NCBI GenBank assembly: GCA_021156175.1
Contig: JAJNBL010000006.1
Span: 52,667-116,666 of the forward strand
Length of the DNA: 64,000 nucleotides
DNA from: Rickettsiales bacterium
GTDB lineage: Bacteria; Pseudomonadota; Alphaproteobacteria; Rickettsiales; JAJNBL01
Direction: 5' to 3'
Part shown: positions 9,071 through 18,769 of the stretch, one piece after another
Numbering within the stretch: position 1 is the stretch's first letter
Layout: the number at the start of each line of letters is the position of its first letter
The notes under the pieces: model-generated
What the model was told of the DNA's origin: nothing
Databases searched by the model: none
What the model saw: the letters and a program-made list of their open reading frames with translations, nothing else
Position numbers and translations under genes: made by a program

Positions 9071-9694
9071 TTATTGAAGGAATCGGGCGAGTTCCTTGTC
9101 ATGCCTGCGTGATAAGAATACCAATGCACATACCGCACCAATTCCTGCACAGAACATATCTTTTTGCGTATCCCATACATCCCCTTGCGTGCCGAGAAAC
9201 GCTTCCGCCGCTTCGCCTGTGAGTTCAGACACCGCCCATTCCAATAACTCATATAAGGCACTAATGCCTAGGCAGCTAAACACAATAATCACAAACACCC
9301 ATTTACCCGAGCGCAGCGGTGAGGTACGCAGCAATAATTCACGAATAATGATTGCAGGCACAAATCCTTGTACTAAATGTCCTAGGCGGTCGTAGTAATT
9401 ACGGGATAAATCGAAACTGTCTCGAAGCCAATTAAACAGTGGCATTTCGGCATAGGTATAGTGCCCGCCAATAAGTAATATCATCGCATGCAGTGCGATG
9501 AGCGTATAGGCAAGATTGGTGAGACAAAATTTCTTATGGGTATATATCAATAACGGTGCTGCAATGAATACCGGAAACGACTCAAGCACCCAGGTAAACC
9601 GGCCATAAGGAGAAATAAAGGACCACAAAGCCACCAGCATCACTACCAATAATAATGATAATGGATAGCGTGTTAAGAGTGGTAATGGCATCAT
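9071..9694 (-). CDS. DUF2238 (YjdF-like) integral membrane protein
   Basis: 207 residues from ATG 9692-9694, preceded by GGGAG; an upstream in-frame start lacks such a site. Five to six hydrophobic helices are evident. The conserved polar block RLGHLVQGFVPA and the later ELLEWAVSELTGEAAEAFLGTQGD segment (kept short here) with WDTQKDM are hallmarks of the DUF2238/YjdF family, a group of inner-membrane proteins without known function. The conserved His, Glu and Asp residues near the membrane interface could form a metal or active site; that is inference. It sits 30 bases after proS on the same strand, so it probably shares that transcript. Confidence 0.85.
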   Translation of the reverse strand: MMPLPLLTRYPLSLLLVVMLVALWSFISPYGRFTWVLESFPVFIAAPLLIYTHKKFCLTNLAYTLIALHAMILLIGGHYTYAEMPLFNWLRDSFDLSRNYYDRLGHLVQGFVPAIIIRELLLRTSPLRSGKWVFVIIVFSCLGISALYELLEWAVSELTGEAAEAFLGTQGDVWDTQKDMFCAGIGAVCALVFLSRRHDKELARFLQ

Positions 9695-9724
9695 CTCACT
9701 CTCCCTTATGTACACCCGCAAAGA

Positions 9725-11011
9725 CTAACGTCCGACTATCTGCAGCGCCGCTTCCAGGGAAATTTCCTGCTTCTCGCCAGACTTCCGGTTTTTAAGCTCA
9801 ACCGTACCGGCTTGTACTCCGCGCGGGCCAATCGCCATATGCCACGGTGTACCGATCAAATCTTGGGTAGCAAATTTAGCTCCAGCACTTTCTTTCCGGT
9901 CATCAAATAAGACAGAAATGCCTTTAGCCTGAAGCGCACGATACGCTTCTTCCGAACGCTTATCACAAGCTTCGTCGCCGGCTTTTAAGTTCATCACCGC
10001 GACTTTAAACGGCGCAATGGCTTCCGGCCAGATAATGCCGTTATCATCATGCGAGGCTTCGATAATGGCTCCCACTAAACGCGATACGCCAATGCCATAA
10101 GAACCCATCTGGACAGGCACTTCCTTTCCTTCCTGATTCATCACTTTCGCATTCATGCTGTCAGAATATTTGGTACCGAAAAAGAAGACATGCCCCACTT
10201 CAATACCCCGGCGGCTACGCAAGCGATCGGCAGGAACAGGGCACTTCGCCGGATCATGCAATTCATCGGCTGCCGCATAACACTTCCGAAGCGCTTCGAC
10301 ATCCACATGATCCGCTTTCATCAGCTCTTCAAACGCCACATCGTAGAAAACTTCGCTCTCGCCCGTATCGGCCAGTATCTGGAATTCATGGCTTAAGTCA
10401 CCCCCAATTGGCCCGGTATCGGCGCGAACAGGAATCGCCGTTAAGCCTAAACGCTTGAAGGTTTTTAAGTAGGCTTCATACATTATGTTGTAGGTTTCTT
10501 TGCCATTTTCTGGCGTCAGATCAAAGCTGTAAGCATCTTTCATCAGGAATTCCCGGCCACGCATCACGCCAAAACGCGGGCGGATTTCATCGCGGAATTT
10601 CCATTGGATGTTATACAAGTTCAACGGAAGGTCTTTATAGCTCTTCACATTTTGACGGAAAATATCGGTCACAACTTCTTCTGCCGTGGGACCAAACAGC
10701 ATATCGCGTTCATGGCGGTCCCGAATCCGCAGCATCTCTTTGCCATAGGCATCATAACGGCCTGATTCTTTCCAAAGTTCCGCAGGCTGCATAGTAGCCA
10801 TCAGAATTTCATTCGCACCTGCACGATTCATTTCTTCGCGTACAATCTGCTCAATATTTTTTAACACCTGCAAGCCCAGCGGCAACCAGCTATAAATACC
10901 AGAGGTGAGCTGGCGAACCATCCCCGCGCGCAGCATCAAACGGTGCGACACAATTTGTGCTTCGGCAGGATTTTCTTTTAATATCGGCAGGAAATAACGA
11001 GAAAGACGCAT
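9725..11011 (-). CDS. proS: Prolyl-tRNA synthetase, short form
   Basis: 428 residues. Class II motifs are visible: the N-terminal [21 protein letters not shown], motif 2 around [25 protein letters not shown] (given in part), and motif 3 near [14 protein letters not shown]. The C-terminal anticodon-binding domain starts at about 335. At this length the large editing insertion of the bacterial enzyme is missing, as is usual for alphaproteobacterial and mitochondrial ProS. It charges tRNA-Pro with proline in the cytoplasm. The gene follows the NDUFS4-like gene with a 9-base gap. Both are probably read from the promoter at 11430-11457. Confidence 0.95.
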   Translation of the reverse strand: MRLSRYFLPILKENPAEAQIVSHRLMLRAGMVRQLTSGIYSWLPLGLQVLKNIEQIVREEMNRAGANEILMATMQPAELWKESGRYDAYGKEMLRIRDRHERDMLFGPTAEEVVTDIFRQNVKSYKDLPLNLYNIQWKFRDEIRPRFGVMRGREFLMKDAYSFDLTPENGKETYNIMYEAYLKTFKRLGLTAIPVRADTGPIGGDLSHEFQILADTGESEVFYDVAFEELMKADHVDVEALRKCYAAADELHDPAKCPVPADRLRSRRGIEVGHVFFFGTKYSDSMNAKVMNQEGKEVPVQMGSYGIGVSRLVGAIIEASHDDNGIIWPEAIAPFKVAVMNLKAGDEACDKRSEEAYRALQAKGISVLFDDRKESAGAKFATQDLIGTPWHMAIGPRGVQAGTVELKNRKSGEKQEISLEAALQIVGR

Positions 11012-11020
11012 AAAATGAAG

Positions 11021-11335
11021 TTACTCCCAATCTTTGTAAAGGCTTAAAGGACGGGTGAAGTTATCAGCATAGGCTTTAAGCGACAAATCCGCTTCCTGTG
11101 GTTCACGCACTTCGTAATTCAATCCCTGACGTTTCGCGTATTCCACCGCATCTTCTTTGCTCACAAAACGAAGCATCAATTCTTGTTGCATATCAGAGGA
11201 TGCAGTCCAACCCATGAGTGACTCCACGCGACGGGCGCCTTCTTTCTGGTCGAAATCCATCTTCCAGTAACGGGTGTTCGCCTTTCCAGATTGCATCGCA
11301 GTTTTTGCAGGCTGATAGATGACTACATCGGGCAT
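11021..11335 (-). CDS. NDUFS4-like complex I accessory subunit
   Basis: 104 residues from ATG 11333-11335, which has AGGAAG upstream; the frame extends 12 codons further without a better site. The protein shows VIYQPAKTAMQSGKANTRYW, then WMGWT-type spacing (GWTASSD), LRFVSKEDAVEYAKRQG and the end PLSLYKDW. This is the ETC_C1_NDUFA4/NDUFS4 family, the 18-kDa accessory subunit that stabilises the NADH-binding arm of respiratory complex I in mitochondria and alphaproteobacteria. It is soluble and attaches at the cytoplasmic side. It leads the operon with proS and the DUF2238 gene. Its position away from any nuo cluster is normal for this subunit. Confidence 0.92.
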   Translation of the reverse strand: MPDVVIYQPAKTAMQSGKANTRYWKMDFDQKEGARRVESLMGWTASSDMQQELMLRFVSKEDAVEYAKRQGLNYEVREPQEADLSLKAYADNFTRPLSLYKDWE

Positions 11336-11429
11336 GTCACGCTTCCTTTTTTCTTCGTCATTTTTTAGCATTTGATGATTATGGGTTTACTCTTTCCCAA
11401 ACAAAAGGATAGCCCAAATTCTCGCTTTA

Positions 11430-11457
11430 TTCATAGTCTGAAATTCCTTTTCGTCAA
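11430..11457 (-). promoter_or_regulatory. Sigma-70-type promoter for the NDUFS4-like/proS operon
   Basis: On the minus strand, TTGACG (11452-11457) is followed after 16 nt by TATGAA (11430-11435), about 95 bases before the start codon at 11335. The -35 box is strong, the -10 box moderate. Confidence 0.55.
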
Positions 11458-11519
11458 CGGAAAAAGCGCCATCTTGGCCTTGCATTCAAGGAAATCCGGC
11501 TGTAATCAGGAATGGGAGG

Positions 11520-11556
11520 GTATCGGACACAATTAAGCTTATCCGATACTTTTTTT
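11520..11556 (+). terminator. Terminator-shaped hairpin in the leader of the carboxyltransferase gene
   Basis: GTATCGGA (11520-11527) and TCCGATAC (11542-11549) form an 8-bp stem with a 14-nt loop, followed by seven T on the plus strand. No plus-strand gene ends here. It therefore either ends a short transcript or acts as an attenuator about 50 bases before the start codon at 11603. Confidence 0.6.
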
Positions 11557-11602
11557 ATAAGTACAACATTACAATGTTAGCAATAATGAGAGGGGGATTA
11601 CT

Positions 11603-13879
11603 ATGCGTAATAAATTTTATCAACAACTTATGATATCAAAAAGCCTTATGTCAAGGCAAACCCACAGCGAACAAGCACCGGCCTCACACATACAATTTGG
11701 TTTTCTTCCCCGCGATAAATTTCAAGGTTTATGGAGCAACCGAGTTCCTTTGGATCATCCACTGAATCTTCTGTCTTCTTCGCACTGGAATATGCTTGGC
11801 CAAGAGAATTCTGTATTTGGTATTATTGAAGATGGCGGCGCCTATCCGCAAGTCTATGAAAATTTTCTAATGCGGAATTCGTTTGGGGCCTTGCGTAAAA
11901 ATCGTGAAGCCGCACCCCATCGCCCTATCCGCACTCTTTGGAGAAGTTCGAACGCGTGGCTACTATCTGCCATTTCAGAAGAAGATGCCACGGCATTACT
12001 CCATCAAGCAGCTAATGTTACAACAAAAACGGCTGGAAAAATACTCCCGGGAAAAGAACTACTGCGGGTTAAAGCATTTGATTCTCAAGGAAATATCGAA
12101 GAAACCGTCGTAACACTAAAAATCGTGAAGAAACTTCGTGATGCGGGCTATCCTGTTTCCGTCGAAATCGCGATTCCATTTAGCGAATGCGCTGGCCGCA
12201 ATGCAAACGAGCCTGACCCCTATACGGATGAGTATTATGTTCAAAAACTTCGTGATTCATTAGAAGCAGCAAAAGAAATCGGATTAACCGGAGATGCCTT
12301 TCGGATAAGTTTAAAAGACATGGTAGGATATCTTACCGAATCTCGGGCAGAACGGCTGGTAAGTAAATTTATCCAGGTGATTAAAGAGTACGGCTTAACT
12401 ACCGAAATCGGCCTCCACTGCCATGATACCGGACTCGCATTAGGAGCTTATATCGGAGGCATTCGGGCAGCGCGTTCTCATGGAAATTGGCGTATCAATG
12501 TGGATGTTATGCTGGGGAAAGAAGGTGGTTTCGTTAATCTTTTTGATCTTAAGCATCAATTGCATAAAGAAGGGATTGATTTAAGGATTACTCCAGAACA
12601 AAACGCAAGACTTCAAACTATAGAAGTTCTCCAAACTCAGCTTGAACAAAAATTTTCTGCCGCTAAAGCACCACAAATTTTCACTGGCGAAGATTCCCGC
12701 AAATATGGTATCCCGGGCGGTGGGCAAGGAAGTTTTATTACCGCTGTCCGTCAAAGCAAACAAGCCGAGAAACTGAGATTATCTTTTGAAGATGTCTGCC
12801 ATGTGGCTGGATATGGATTAGTTCGAGTATGGCGCGATGCAGGAAAACCACACCCTGTGACGCCAGCCTTTCAAAATATAATGCTCACAGCACTGCATAT
12901 TCTTCCAAATATGCTTAAAGCTCATATGTTCGAAGGCCGCATAGGGAACCGAAAAGCCATTGAAGAACGTATTTTACAAACCTTAACTGATGAAAAAATT
13001 GAGATATTGTATCAGGGACTTCCTCCTGTCGTATCGCAGTTCCTGCGTGGAAAAATGCCCGCAGAAGCACGATCTGCATTGCTTCAGGTTGCTTACGCTG
13101 AGAATATGCGAACAAACGTGCTGAAACCTCTCGAGAAAATGCTTCCCGAAGGACAATATGTTGAGATCGCAGCCGCTTTGGAAGTGGATCCCGGCAATAA
13201 AACCCGTGCACGGGAGCTCCTTGAAGCAGAAGGACTTGATCCTGAGCGTATTGAAGACCTTGTGGATCGTGTAGGGGCACGGACAAAAGTATTAACCCAT
13301 GGTGTACCTTCCCAATTGCCACAAGCACGAGAGATGGCACAAAAACTTGTTAATGAAGGCGTTGTTTCTAATGATGCAATGGAGGAAACAGCTGCTCGCC
13401 TCCTTATTCTCGGACCAGAGCAAGGCTACCATGCCATGAAAGAACCGGAACGTTACCGCGAATTTCCTGCTGAAGATGTAGGATCGCCTGAACGCTGGCA
13501 GCGCTTAAAAGATGCTAAGAGAGCTATTCTTGCCAAAGGAGGAGATCCGAAAACGGCAGAACAGCAAGCCTGGGAGAAAATTCTTACGGAAGACGGTGCA
13601 TATAAGGCATTTGAAAAAGCACGGCGTAGTGAAGAACAATCTCTTCGCTTTGGCCCAAAGAAGAGTCCTGAGCAAAAACATAATGAGGAGCGAGAATTCC
13701 GAATTCTTAAACTAAATCCGTATGCCGTGAAGGACTTCTTTTACAACGGAATGTCCCTTAAAGACGTTCGTCAGAAGTATGTAACACGATCGCCTTCGCC
13801 TCAGCCTCCTAGCTGGGTAGAATCAACACAAATAGCTGCGAGTGGAGCAGTATGTGGAGGACGTGGACGGGACGAATAA
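11603..13879 (+). CDS. Orphan pyruvate-carboxylase-like carboxyltransferase with long C-terminal extension
   Basis: 758 residues from ATG 11603, preceded by GAGAGGGGG. Residues 30-440 follow the carboxyltransferase domain of pyruvate carboxylase, oxaloacetate decarboxylase alpha and transcarboxylase 5S. They include RDKFQGLWSNRV (Asp38), WRSSNAW, VKAFDS, LKDMVG (Lys238), LHCHDTG (His272, His274) and PGGGQGS. Asp38, Lys238 and the HxH pair match the metal ligands and carbamylated lysine of those enzymes, so catalysis is plausible. There is no biotin carboxylase domain and no biotinyl-lysine MKM motif. The last 300 residues are charged, helical and unrelated to the family as far as I can tell; the end is glycine-rich. 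No partner subunits lie nearby. The gene is more AT-rich than its neighbours. Exact reaction unknown. Confidence 0.75.
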   Translation: MRNKFYQQLMISKSLMSRQTHSEQAPASHIQFGFLPRDKFQGLWSNRVPLDHPLNLLSSSHWNMLGQENSVFGIIEDGGAYPQVYENFLMRNSFGALRKNREAAPHRPIRTLWRSSNAWLLSAISEEDATALLHQAANVTTKTAGKILPGKELLRVKAFDSQGNIEETVVTLKIVKKLRDAGYPVSVEIAIPFSECAGRNANEPDPYTDEYYVQKLRDSLEAAKEIGLTGDAFRISLKDMVGYLTESRAERLVSKFIQVIKEYGLTTEIGLHCHDTGLALGAYIGGIRAARSHGNWRINVDVMLGKEGGFVNLFDLKHQLHKEGIDLRITPEQNARLQTIEVLQTQLEQKFSAAKAPQIFTGEDSRKYGIPGGGQGSFITAVRQSKQAEKLRLSFEDVCHVAGYGLVRVWRDAGKPHPVTPAFQNIMLTALHILPNMLKAHMFEGRIGNRKAIEERILQTLTDEKIEILYQGLPPVVSQFLRGKMPAEARSALLQVAYAENMRTNVLKPLEKMLPEGQYVEIAAALEVDPGNKTRARELLEAEGLDPERIEDLVDRVGARTKVLTHGVPSQLPQAREMAQKLVNEGVVSNDAMEETAARLLILGPEQGYHAMKEPERYREFPAEDVGSPERWQRLKDAKRAILAKGGDPKTAEQQAWEKILTEDGAYKAFEKARRSEEQSLRFGPKKSPEQKHNEEREFRILKLNPYAVKDFFYNGMSLKDVRQKYVTRSPSPQPPSWVESTQIAASGAVCGGRGRDE

Positions 13880-13889
13880 TATTTGTCCT

Positions 13890-14909
13890 TTACGCAGCAG
13901 CAGAAAGGCCGAGCGATGCAAGCAATTGCCGTGTTACGGTATCAGCCGGAATCCCGGTTTGTTTGGTAAGTCGCTCGGCTTTGATCAATGCCTGAAGCAT
14001 CTGTTCAAGGCGGCTCATTGACCACCCCTGCAACTGGCTACGGAAGATGTCTTCTTGTTTGAAAAACACGGGAGGCGACAACGACGCCATCGCTTCTTTC
14101 TCCGTCTTGCCCATAGCGATTTGCCCTTTGGCCATATGCAGGCGCGCGAAATAGCGCTGCAATGCCCGGATCATCACCACTGGCGCCGTTCCTTCATTCA
14201 GCAACCGGCTTGCTTCTTTTTCTACTTTCGCGGCAGTACGTGAAGCCACTGCCTCAGAAAACGCATCCAGTGATGCCTCTACGCTCTCACCTACCGCAGC
14301 GCGTACATCGGCAATCTTCACACGTTTTTCCTGCCCCATATAAATGGCGAGTTTTTCAAGTTCACGCAGCAATACCGAACGATCACCGACAAAACTATAT
14401 TGGAGATAGGCAATCACTTCCGCATCGGCTTCCAAGCCTTCTTCTTTCAGCTTTTGGGCAATAACACGGGAAACCGTACGCGCATCGTCCTTATAACAAG
14501 GAATCGCGGCACAATGGGGTTGTTTCTCGAAGAATGCACGAAGTGTTGAGCGTGGAGGTAAATCTCCCGCCGGAATCAACACAAACGCATCACCGGGAGC
14601 AGCTTCGAGAATCTCTTGCAGTTCTTTTGAAAGCGTTGCGCCCATATCGGTAAGGCGAATCAGGCGCTTTCCTCCAAAGAATGAGAGTGCGGCCATTTCA
14701 TCGGCAAGAAATACGGGATCCTCTTTCAAGCGATCGGCGCCGATATCGGATTTAAGAAAGGGATCGGAGGCATCAGGAACAATCGCCTGCGTGATAGTGC
14801 GGCAACGTTCCTGCACTAGCCCTTGATCTGGCCCGTACACAAGTACCGCACGAATATTCGCTGGCGGAGAAACCACAAATCCTTCAATCGCAGGAACGGG
14901 AAGTTTCAT
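13890..14909 (-). CDS. holA: DNA polymerase III delta subunit
   Basis: 339 residues. The pattern is that of HolA: an N-terminal AAA+-like domain beginning with VLVYGPDQGLVQERC, a second block with GGKRLIRLTDMG and DAFVLIPAGDLPPRSTLRAFFE (partial), and the helical C-terminus with QRYFARLHMAKGQ and QTGIPADTVTRQLLASL. Delta opens the sliding clamp ring as part of the clamp loader. The Walker A motif is degenerate, as expected for delta. It lies 10 bases after lptE. The pair leuS-lptE-holA on one strand is the standard alphaproteobacterial arrangement, where LPS assembly and replication genes share an operon with no functional link. Confidence 0.92.
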   Translation of the reverse strand: MKLPVPAIEGFVVSPPANIRAVLVYGPDQGLVQERCRTITQAIVPDASDPFLKSDIGADRLKEDPVFLADEMAALSFFGGKRLIRLTDMGATLSKELQEILEAAPGDAFVLIPAGDLPPRSTLRAFFEKQPHCAAIPCYKDDARTVSRVIAQKLKEEGLEADAEVIAYLQYSFVGDRSVLLRELEKLAIYMGQEKRVKIADVRAAVGESVEASLDAFSEAVASRTAAKVEKEASRLLNEGTAPVVMIRALQRYFARLHMAKGQIAMGKTEKEAMASLSPPVFFKQEDIFRSQLQGWSMSRLEQMLQALIKAERLTKQTGIPADTVTRQLLASLGLSAAA

Positions 14910-14919
14910 GATACGACTC

Positions 14920-15540
14920 CTAAAGTGGGAGTTCTGGAATTTTTACCTTCGGAAACAGCGGCTCTTCGAATACCGGCTCTCTGAAAGGTGCGGGTTTAAT
15001 CGCAGGAGGCGCAGGCTTTTTCTCTAACGCCCCTACCATCCGCATCCTCAGTGCTTCTGCCGTCTCTTTAATAATGCGTTTTGCTGTATCCTGTTCTGCC
15101 ACATAGGTCGCAAACTGTGACTCTACCGTATCATAGCTTCCACGCAACCGAACATTTCCTTTATCCACCACACTACCATCGGTCAGGGAGGTCAGGACAT
15201 AATCGGTGGCGATGGTCACGTTATAACGCGTAATTTCCCTATCACGCTGAATTGCCGAAGGAAGGTTCTCCCGCCTCGTCGTTAGGGCTAAACGATAAAG
15301 CTTTACCCCGCTGCGTCCCATAGGATCAAGCACTTGGGTGAGGTTGGTGTGCAGCTCCTGGGCAAGCCGCGATTCGTCCCCTTTGGGCGTTTCAACTTCA
15401 ATTGCAGCAAGCTTCTGGTACAGCCCGCCCGGCTCATCGCCAAAATCCCCTTGAGGCTTTTCATAGAGTGGCGTAAAGCCGCATGCGGCCACGAGTATCG
15501 CCATTCCTATAGTGAGGGTGTAATTACGCAGCCACGACAT
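14920..15540 (-). CDS. lptE: LPS-assembly lipoprotein LptE
   Basis: 206 residues from ATG 15538-15540, with AGGATT upstream. The N-terminal signal ends in a lipobox LVAAC, with Cys20 as the lipidated residue. The body follows the LptE pattern: the start GFTPLYEK, a conserved [14 protein letters not shown] region, and a DYVLTSL/DKGNVR strand pair, then [18 protein letters not shown]. The tail is proline-rich. LptE plugs the LptD barrel in the outer membrane and helps deliver lipopolysaccharide to the surface. Its start overlaps the end of leuS by 17 bases, so translation is probably coupled. Confidence 0.9.
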   Translation of the reverse strand: MSWLRNYTLTIGMAILVAACGFTPLYEKPQGDFGDEPGGLYQKLAAIEVETPKGDESRLAQELHTNLTQVLDPMGRSGVKLYRLALTTRRENLPSAIQRDREITRYNVTIATDYVLTSLTDGSVVDKGNVRLRGSYDTVESQFATYVAEQDTAKRIIKETAEALRMRMVGALEKKPAPPAIKPAPFREPVFEEPLFPKVKIPELPL

Positions 15541-18127
15541 TGATAATCCTGTTTGGTACAACAATCACTTTCTTTATGCTCTTTCCTTCTTCCAATACTT
15601 TTTGGATCGAAGGCAAGGCAAGGGCTGCTTTTTCTGCATCTGCAGCAGATACATCTTTAGGTAAGTCGAGTGTTGCTTTAAGCTTACCATTCAACTGCAC
15701 TGCCACCGTGACAACATCATCCGCCAGCAGCTCTGGTTTCGCTTGCGGCCATGGTGTATCCAAGGCCATCTTATCAGACCCAAATGCTTCCCACAACTCT
15801 TCTACGACATGCGGCACCATGGGCGATAACAACAGCAATGCGGTTTCGATCCCTTCCCGGAATACCGCCTTCTTGGCATCGCTTGCACCGTCTAATTTCA
15901 CGGATTCCAGCGCATTGGTGAGTTCCCGTGTATGTGCCACCGCCTTGTTAAACTGGAACTGCTCGAGATCCTGTGTTACATAGGCAATGGTCTTATGAAT
16001 ATGCTTACGTAGACCAAACAGCTCGGCATCCGATGTGATGGCATCGGAATTGAGATCAACATTAAACTTCATCGCCGCCGCATTCGTTTCCGATACCAAA
16101 CGCCATAAGCGTTTCAAATATCTCCACGCGCCATCCACCCCTGCATCCGTCCATTCGAGGTCACGGTCGACAGGGCTGTCCGATAACATGAACAACCGCG
16201 CAGTATCAGCACCATACGCTTCGATAATCGCCGCAGGATCGACCACGTTTTTTTTGGATTTGCTCATCTTTTCGATACGTCCGACGGTGACTTTCTCGCC
16301 CGTCTTCGCATGCACCGCTCCGCCTTCTTTTTGGATAACGTCTTCAGGATAGAGCCACTGGCCATTTATATCCTTATACGTCTCATGAGTCACCATCCCT
16401 TGCGTCAACAAACTGGTGAACGGCTCTTCGATGTCCAAATATCCACAAGCTTTAAGCGCTTTCGTGAAGAAGCGCGCATAGAGCAAATGCAGCACCGCAT
16501 GTTCAATTCCACCGATATATTGATCGACTGGCAGCCAATAACGGCAGGTTTCGCGATCTAAACCTTTCGCATCACGCGGCGCGGTATAGCGCGCAAAATA
16601 CCACGAGGATTCAAAAAACGTATCGAATGTATCCGTCTCGCGCGTTGCAGGTTTTTTGCATTTCGGGCAATCAACATGTTTCCAGGTTGGGTGACGATCC
16701 AACGGATTCCCGGGGATATCAAAGGATACATCTTCGGGCAATGTCACCGGCAGCGCGCTATCGGGCACCGGCACAACACCACACGCATCGCAATAAATCA
16801 CGGGAATCGGGCAACCCCAATAACGTTGGCGGGAAATTCCCCAATCGCGCAGGCGGTAGTTAATCGAAGACTCGCCCTGGCCTTGGGCTTTGAGTTTCGC
16901 AATCGCCGCTTTCTTGGCCTCTGCGGAGGTCAAACCATTCAAGAAATCGGAATGGATCAGCGTGCCATCGCCGGTATAGGCTTCTTTTCCAATGGTAAAT
17001 GTCTCGGCCGTCTCGCCCACAGGCAAGATCACCGGACGCACCGGGAGATCGTATTTACGTGCAAACTCAAGGTCGCGCGCATCATGTGCTGGGCAGGCAA
17101 AGACGGCTCCAGTTCCATAATCCATCAGCACGAAGTTTGCGATATAGACCGGAAGTTTCCAGCTTGGGTCAAACGGATGTGCGACTTTTAAGCCAGTATC
17201 GAGGCCTTTCTTCTCCGCCTTCTCAATCGCCTCTTCGGCTGTTCCCAGGCGGTTGCATTCTTCAATGAATGCTGCCACGGTTGGGTTCGTCTCGCTAAGC
17301 GATGTCGCCAACGGATGGTTCGGTGAAATCGCCACAAACGATGCACCAAATAAGGTATCGGGACGGGTCGTATAGACTTCTAGCGCCTCAACCCCTTTCA
17401 TTCCCTCTAAGCTAAAGAAAATCCGCGCACCTTCCGAACGGCCAATCCAGCGCTCCTGCATCAGGCGTACACGTTCCGGCCAACGATCAAGTTGTTCTAG
17501 GCCTTTAAGCAATTCTTCGGAAAAAGCAGTCGTTTTTAGGAACCATTGGCGGAGCGTGCGGCGCTCGACCAGTGCTCCAGAACGCCAGCCGCGCCCTTCA
17601 ACCACCTGTTCATTCGCAAGTACCGTATGATCCACCGGATCCCAGTTGACCATCGCTTCTTTTTGATAGGCCAAGCCAGATTTCAGGAAATCCAAGAACA
17701 TTTTCTGTTCATGGCGGTAATATTCCGGATGGCACGTTGCGATTTCTCTGGTCCAATCGTAGGAAAGCCCAATAGATTGCAGCTGTGTGCGCATGGATTC
17801 AATATTTTGATACGTCCAAGCCGCCGGATGCACATTGTTCTGGATCGCCGCATTTTCTGCCGGCAAACCGAACGCATCCCATCCCATTGGATGGAGCACA
17901 TTGAACCCGCGGGCGCGCTTGTAGCGTGCAACCACGTCGCCAATCGTGTAATTGCGCAAATGCCCCATATGGATCCGACCCGAGGGGTACGGGAACATCT
18001 CAAGCACGTAATATTTTGGGCGCCCACTGTTATTTTCTACCGCGAAAGCATTCGTGCTTTCCCAGTGTTTCTGCCACTTCCCTTCGGTCGTTTTCGGATT
18101 ATAGGCGTCGTTAAGCACGTTAGACAT
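15524..18127 (-). CDS. leuS: Leucyl-tRNA synthetase
   Basis: 867 residues, normal for bacterial LeuRS. The HIGH motif is HMGH at 53-56, and the KMSKS motif lies at about residue 619 (EKMSKSKKN). The CP1 editing domain between them has the TRPDT segment. A zinc-type pair of CxxC motifs (CDACG and CPKC) lies in the middle. The C-terminal anticodon-binding and tail domains end in [11 protein letters not shown]. It attaches leucine to tRNA-Leu and hydrolyses mischarged products. It is followed by lptE with overlap, and preceded by a DUF3576 lipoprotein gene only 4 bases away, so the four genes from 18656 to 13890 look like one transcript. Confidence 0.97.
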   Translation of the reverse strand: MSNVLNDAYNPKTTEGKWQKHWESTNAFAVENNSGRPKYYVLEMFPYPSGRIHMGHLRNYTIGDVVARYKRARGFNVLHPMGWDAFGLPAENAAIQNNVHPAAWTYQNIESMRTQLQSIGLSYDWTREIATCHPEYYRHEQKMFLDFLKSGLAYQKEAMVNWDPVDHTVLANEQVVEGRGWRSGALVERRTLRQWFLKTTAFSEELLKGLEQLDRWPERVRLMQERWIGRSEGARIFFSLEGMKGVEALEVYTTRPDTLFGASFVAISPNHPLATSLSETNPTVAAFIEECNRLGTAEEAIEKAEKKGLDTGLKVAHPFDPSWKLPVYIANFVLMDYGTGAVFACPAHDARDLEFARKYDLPVRPVILPVGETAETFTIGKEAYTGDGTLIHSDFLNGLTSAEAKKAAIAKLKAQGQGESSINYRLRDWGISRQRYWGCPIPVIYCDACGVVPVPDSALPVTLPEDVSFDIPGNPLDRHPTWKHVDCPKCKKPATRETDTFDTFFESSWYFARYTAPRDAKGLDRETCRYWLPVDQYIGGIEHAVLHLLYARFFTKALKACGYLDIEEPFTSLLTQGMVTHETYKDINGQWLYPEDVIQKEGGAVHAKTGEKVTVGRIEKMSKSKKNVVDPAAIIEAYGADTARLFMLSDSPVDRDLEWTDAGVDGAWRYLKRLWRLVSETNAAAMKFNVDLNSDAITSDAELFGLRKHIHKTIAYVTQDLEQFQFNKAVAHTRELTNALESVKLDGASDAKKAVFREGIETALLLLSPMVPHVVEELWEAFGSDKMALDTPWPQAKPELLADDVVTVAVQLNGKLKATLDLPKDVSAADAEKAALALPSIQKVLEEGKSIKKVIVVPNRIINVVAA

Positions 18128-18131
18128 AGGG

Positions 18132-18656
18132 CTAGCTTTGTTTTCCTACGCGTAATTCACGGGCTCTTGTAAGGATTTTATCTTCCAGCTCACGCGCCGT
18201 ATCTTTCGCAACTGCCGCATCCCGCCAGCCACTCCCTTGCCGTGATTGTTTAAATACTGACACTCGAAGCGCATCCGAACGAAGCTCCGTCCCCAGAATT
18301 AGCACATTCAACTTGAAACGTTCATTGGGAACCGCAGGATCTTCATACCAATCGGTAATGATCGTTCCACCAAAAGGATCGGCTGAAGCAATCGGCATAA
18401 AAGATACCGTATCAAGTGCCGCGCGCCACAAGACGCTATTCACGCCTACACCTGCACCTCCGTCACTATCAGAACCTTTTCCTTTTCCAAAAATGACGAA
18501 CCCGTCTTCTCCCGTCAGTTTACCCTGTTTTTTCAGCCGAGCATCTTCGTTACCCAAGGGGAATTCTGAAGTATCCCCTTTCTTAAACCAGGAACAACCT
18601 GATACTCCTTGCATAAGGCACAATAGCACCACCACAAGGCATGATAATTTTTTCAT
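18132..18656 (-). CDS. DUF3576 lipoprotein
   Basis: 174 residues. The first 20 form a lipoprotein signal with lipobox VSGC (Cys21). The mature part contains a glycine/serine/aspartate-rich stretch around [13 protein letters not shown], then [37 protein letters not shown] and [25 protein letters not shown] (shown in pieces). These are signatures of DUF3576, a family confined largely to alphaproteobacteria and usually encoded immediately before leuS, as here. It is probably an outer-membrane or periplasmic lipoprotein with a role in envelope maintenance; its molecular function is unknown. Confidence 0.9.
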   Translation of the reverse strand: MKKLSCLVVVLLCLMQGVSGCSWFKKGDTSEFPLGNEDARLKKQGKLTGEDGFVIFGKGKGSDSDGGAGVGVNSVLWRAALDTVSFMPIASADPFGGTIITDWYEDPAVPNERFKLNVLILGTELRSDALRVSVFKQSRQGSGWRDAAVAKDTARELEDKILTRARELRVGKQS

Positions 18657-18716
18657 GAAATTCCCCTTCAGTTTCCAAAACAGGGACGCACGATAGCACT
18701 TTTTTTACCAAAAGAA

Positions 18717-18745
18717 AAGGGGTGATGCGAATAGCACCACCCCTT
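18717..18745 (-). terminator. Intrinsic terminator after the porin gene
   Basis: Twelve-base arms AAGGGGTGGTGC / GCATCACCCCTT (minus strand, one mismatch) enclose the 5-nt loop TATTC and run into TTTTCTTTT. It is 25 bases after the porin stop codon, as expected for a highly expressed gene. Confidence 0.85.
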
Positions 18746-18769
18746 GTCTAAATCTGGCAGTAGGTAGGA

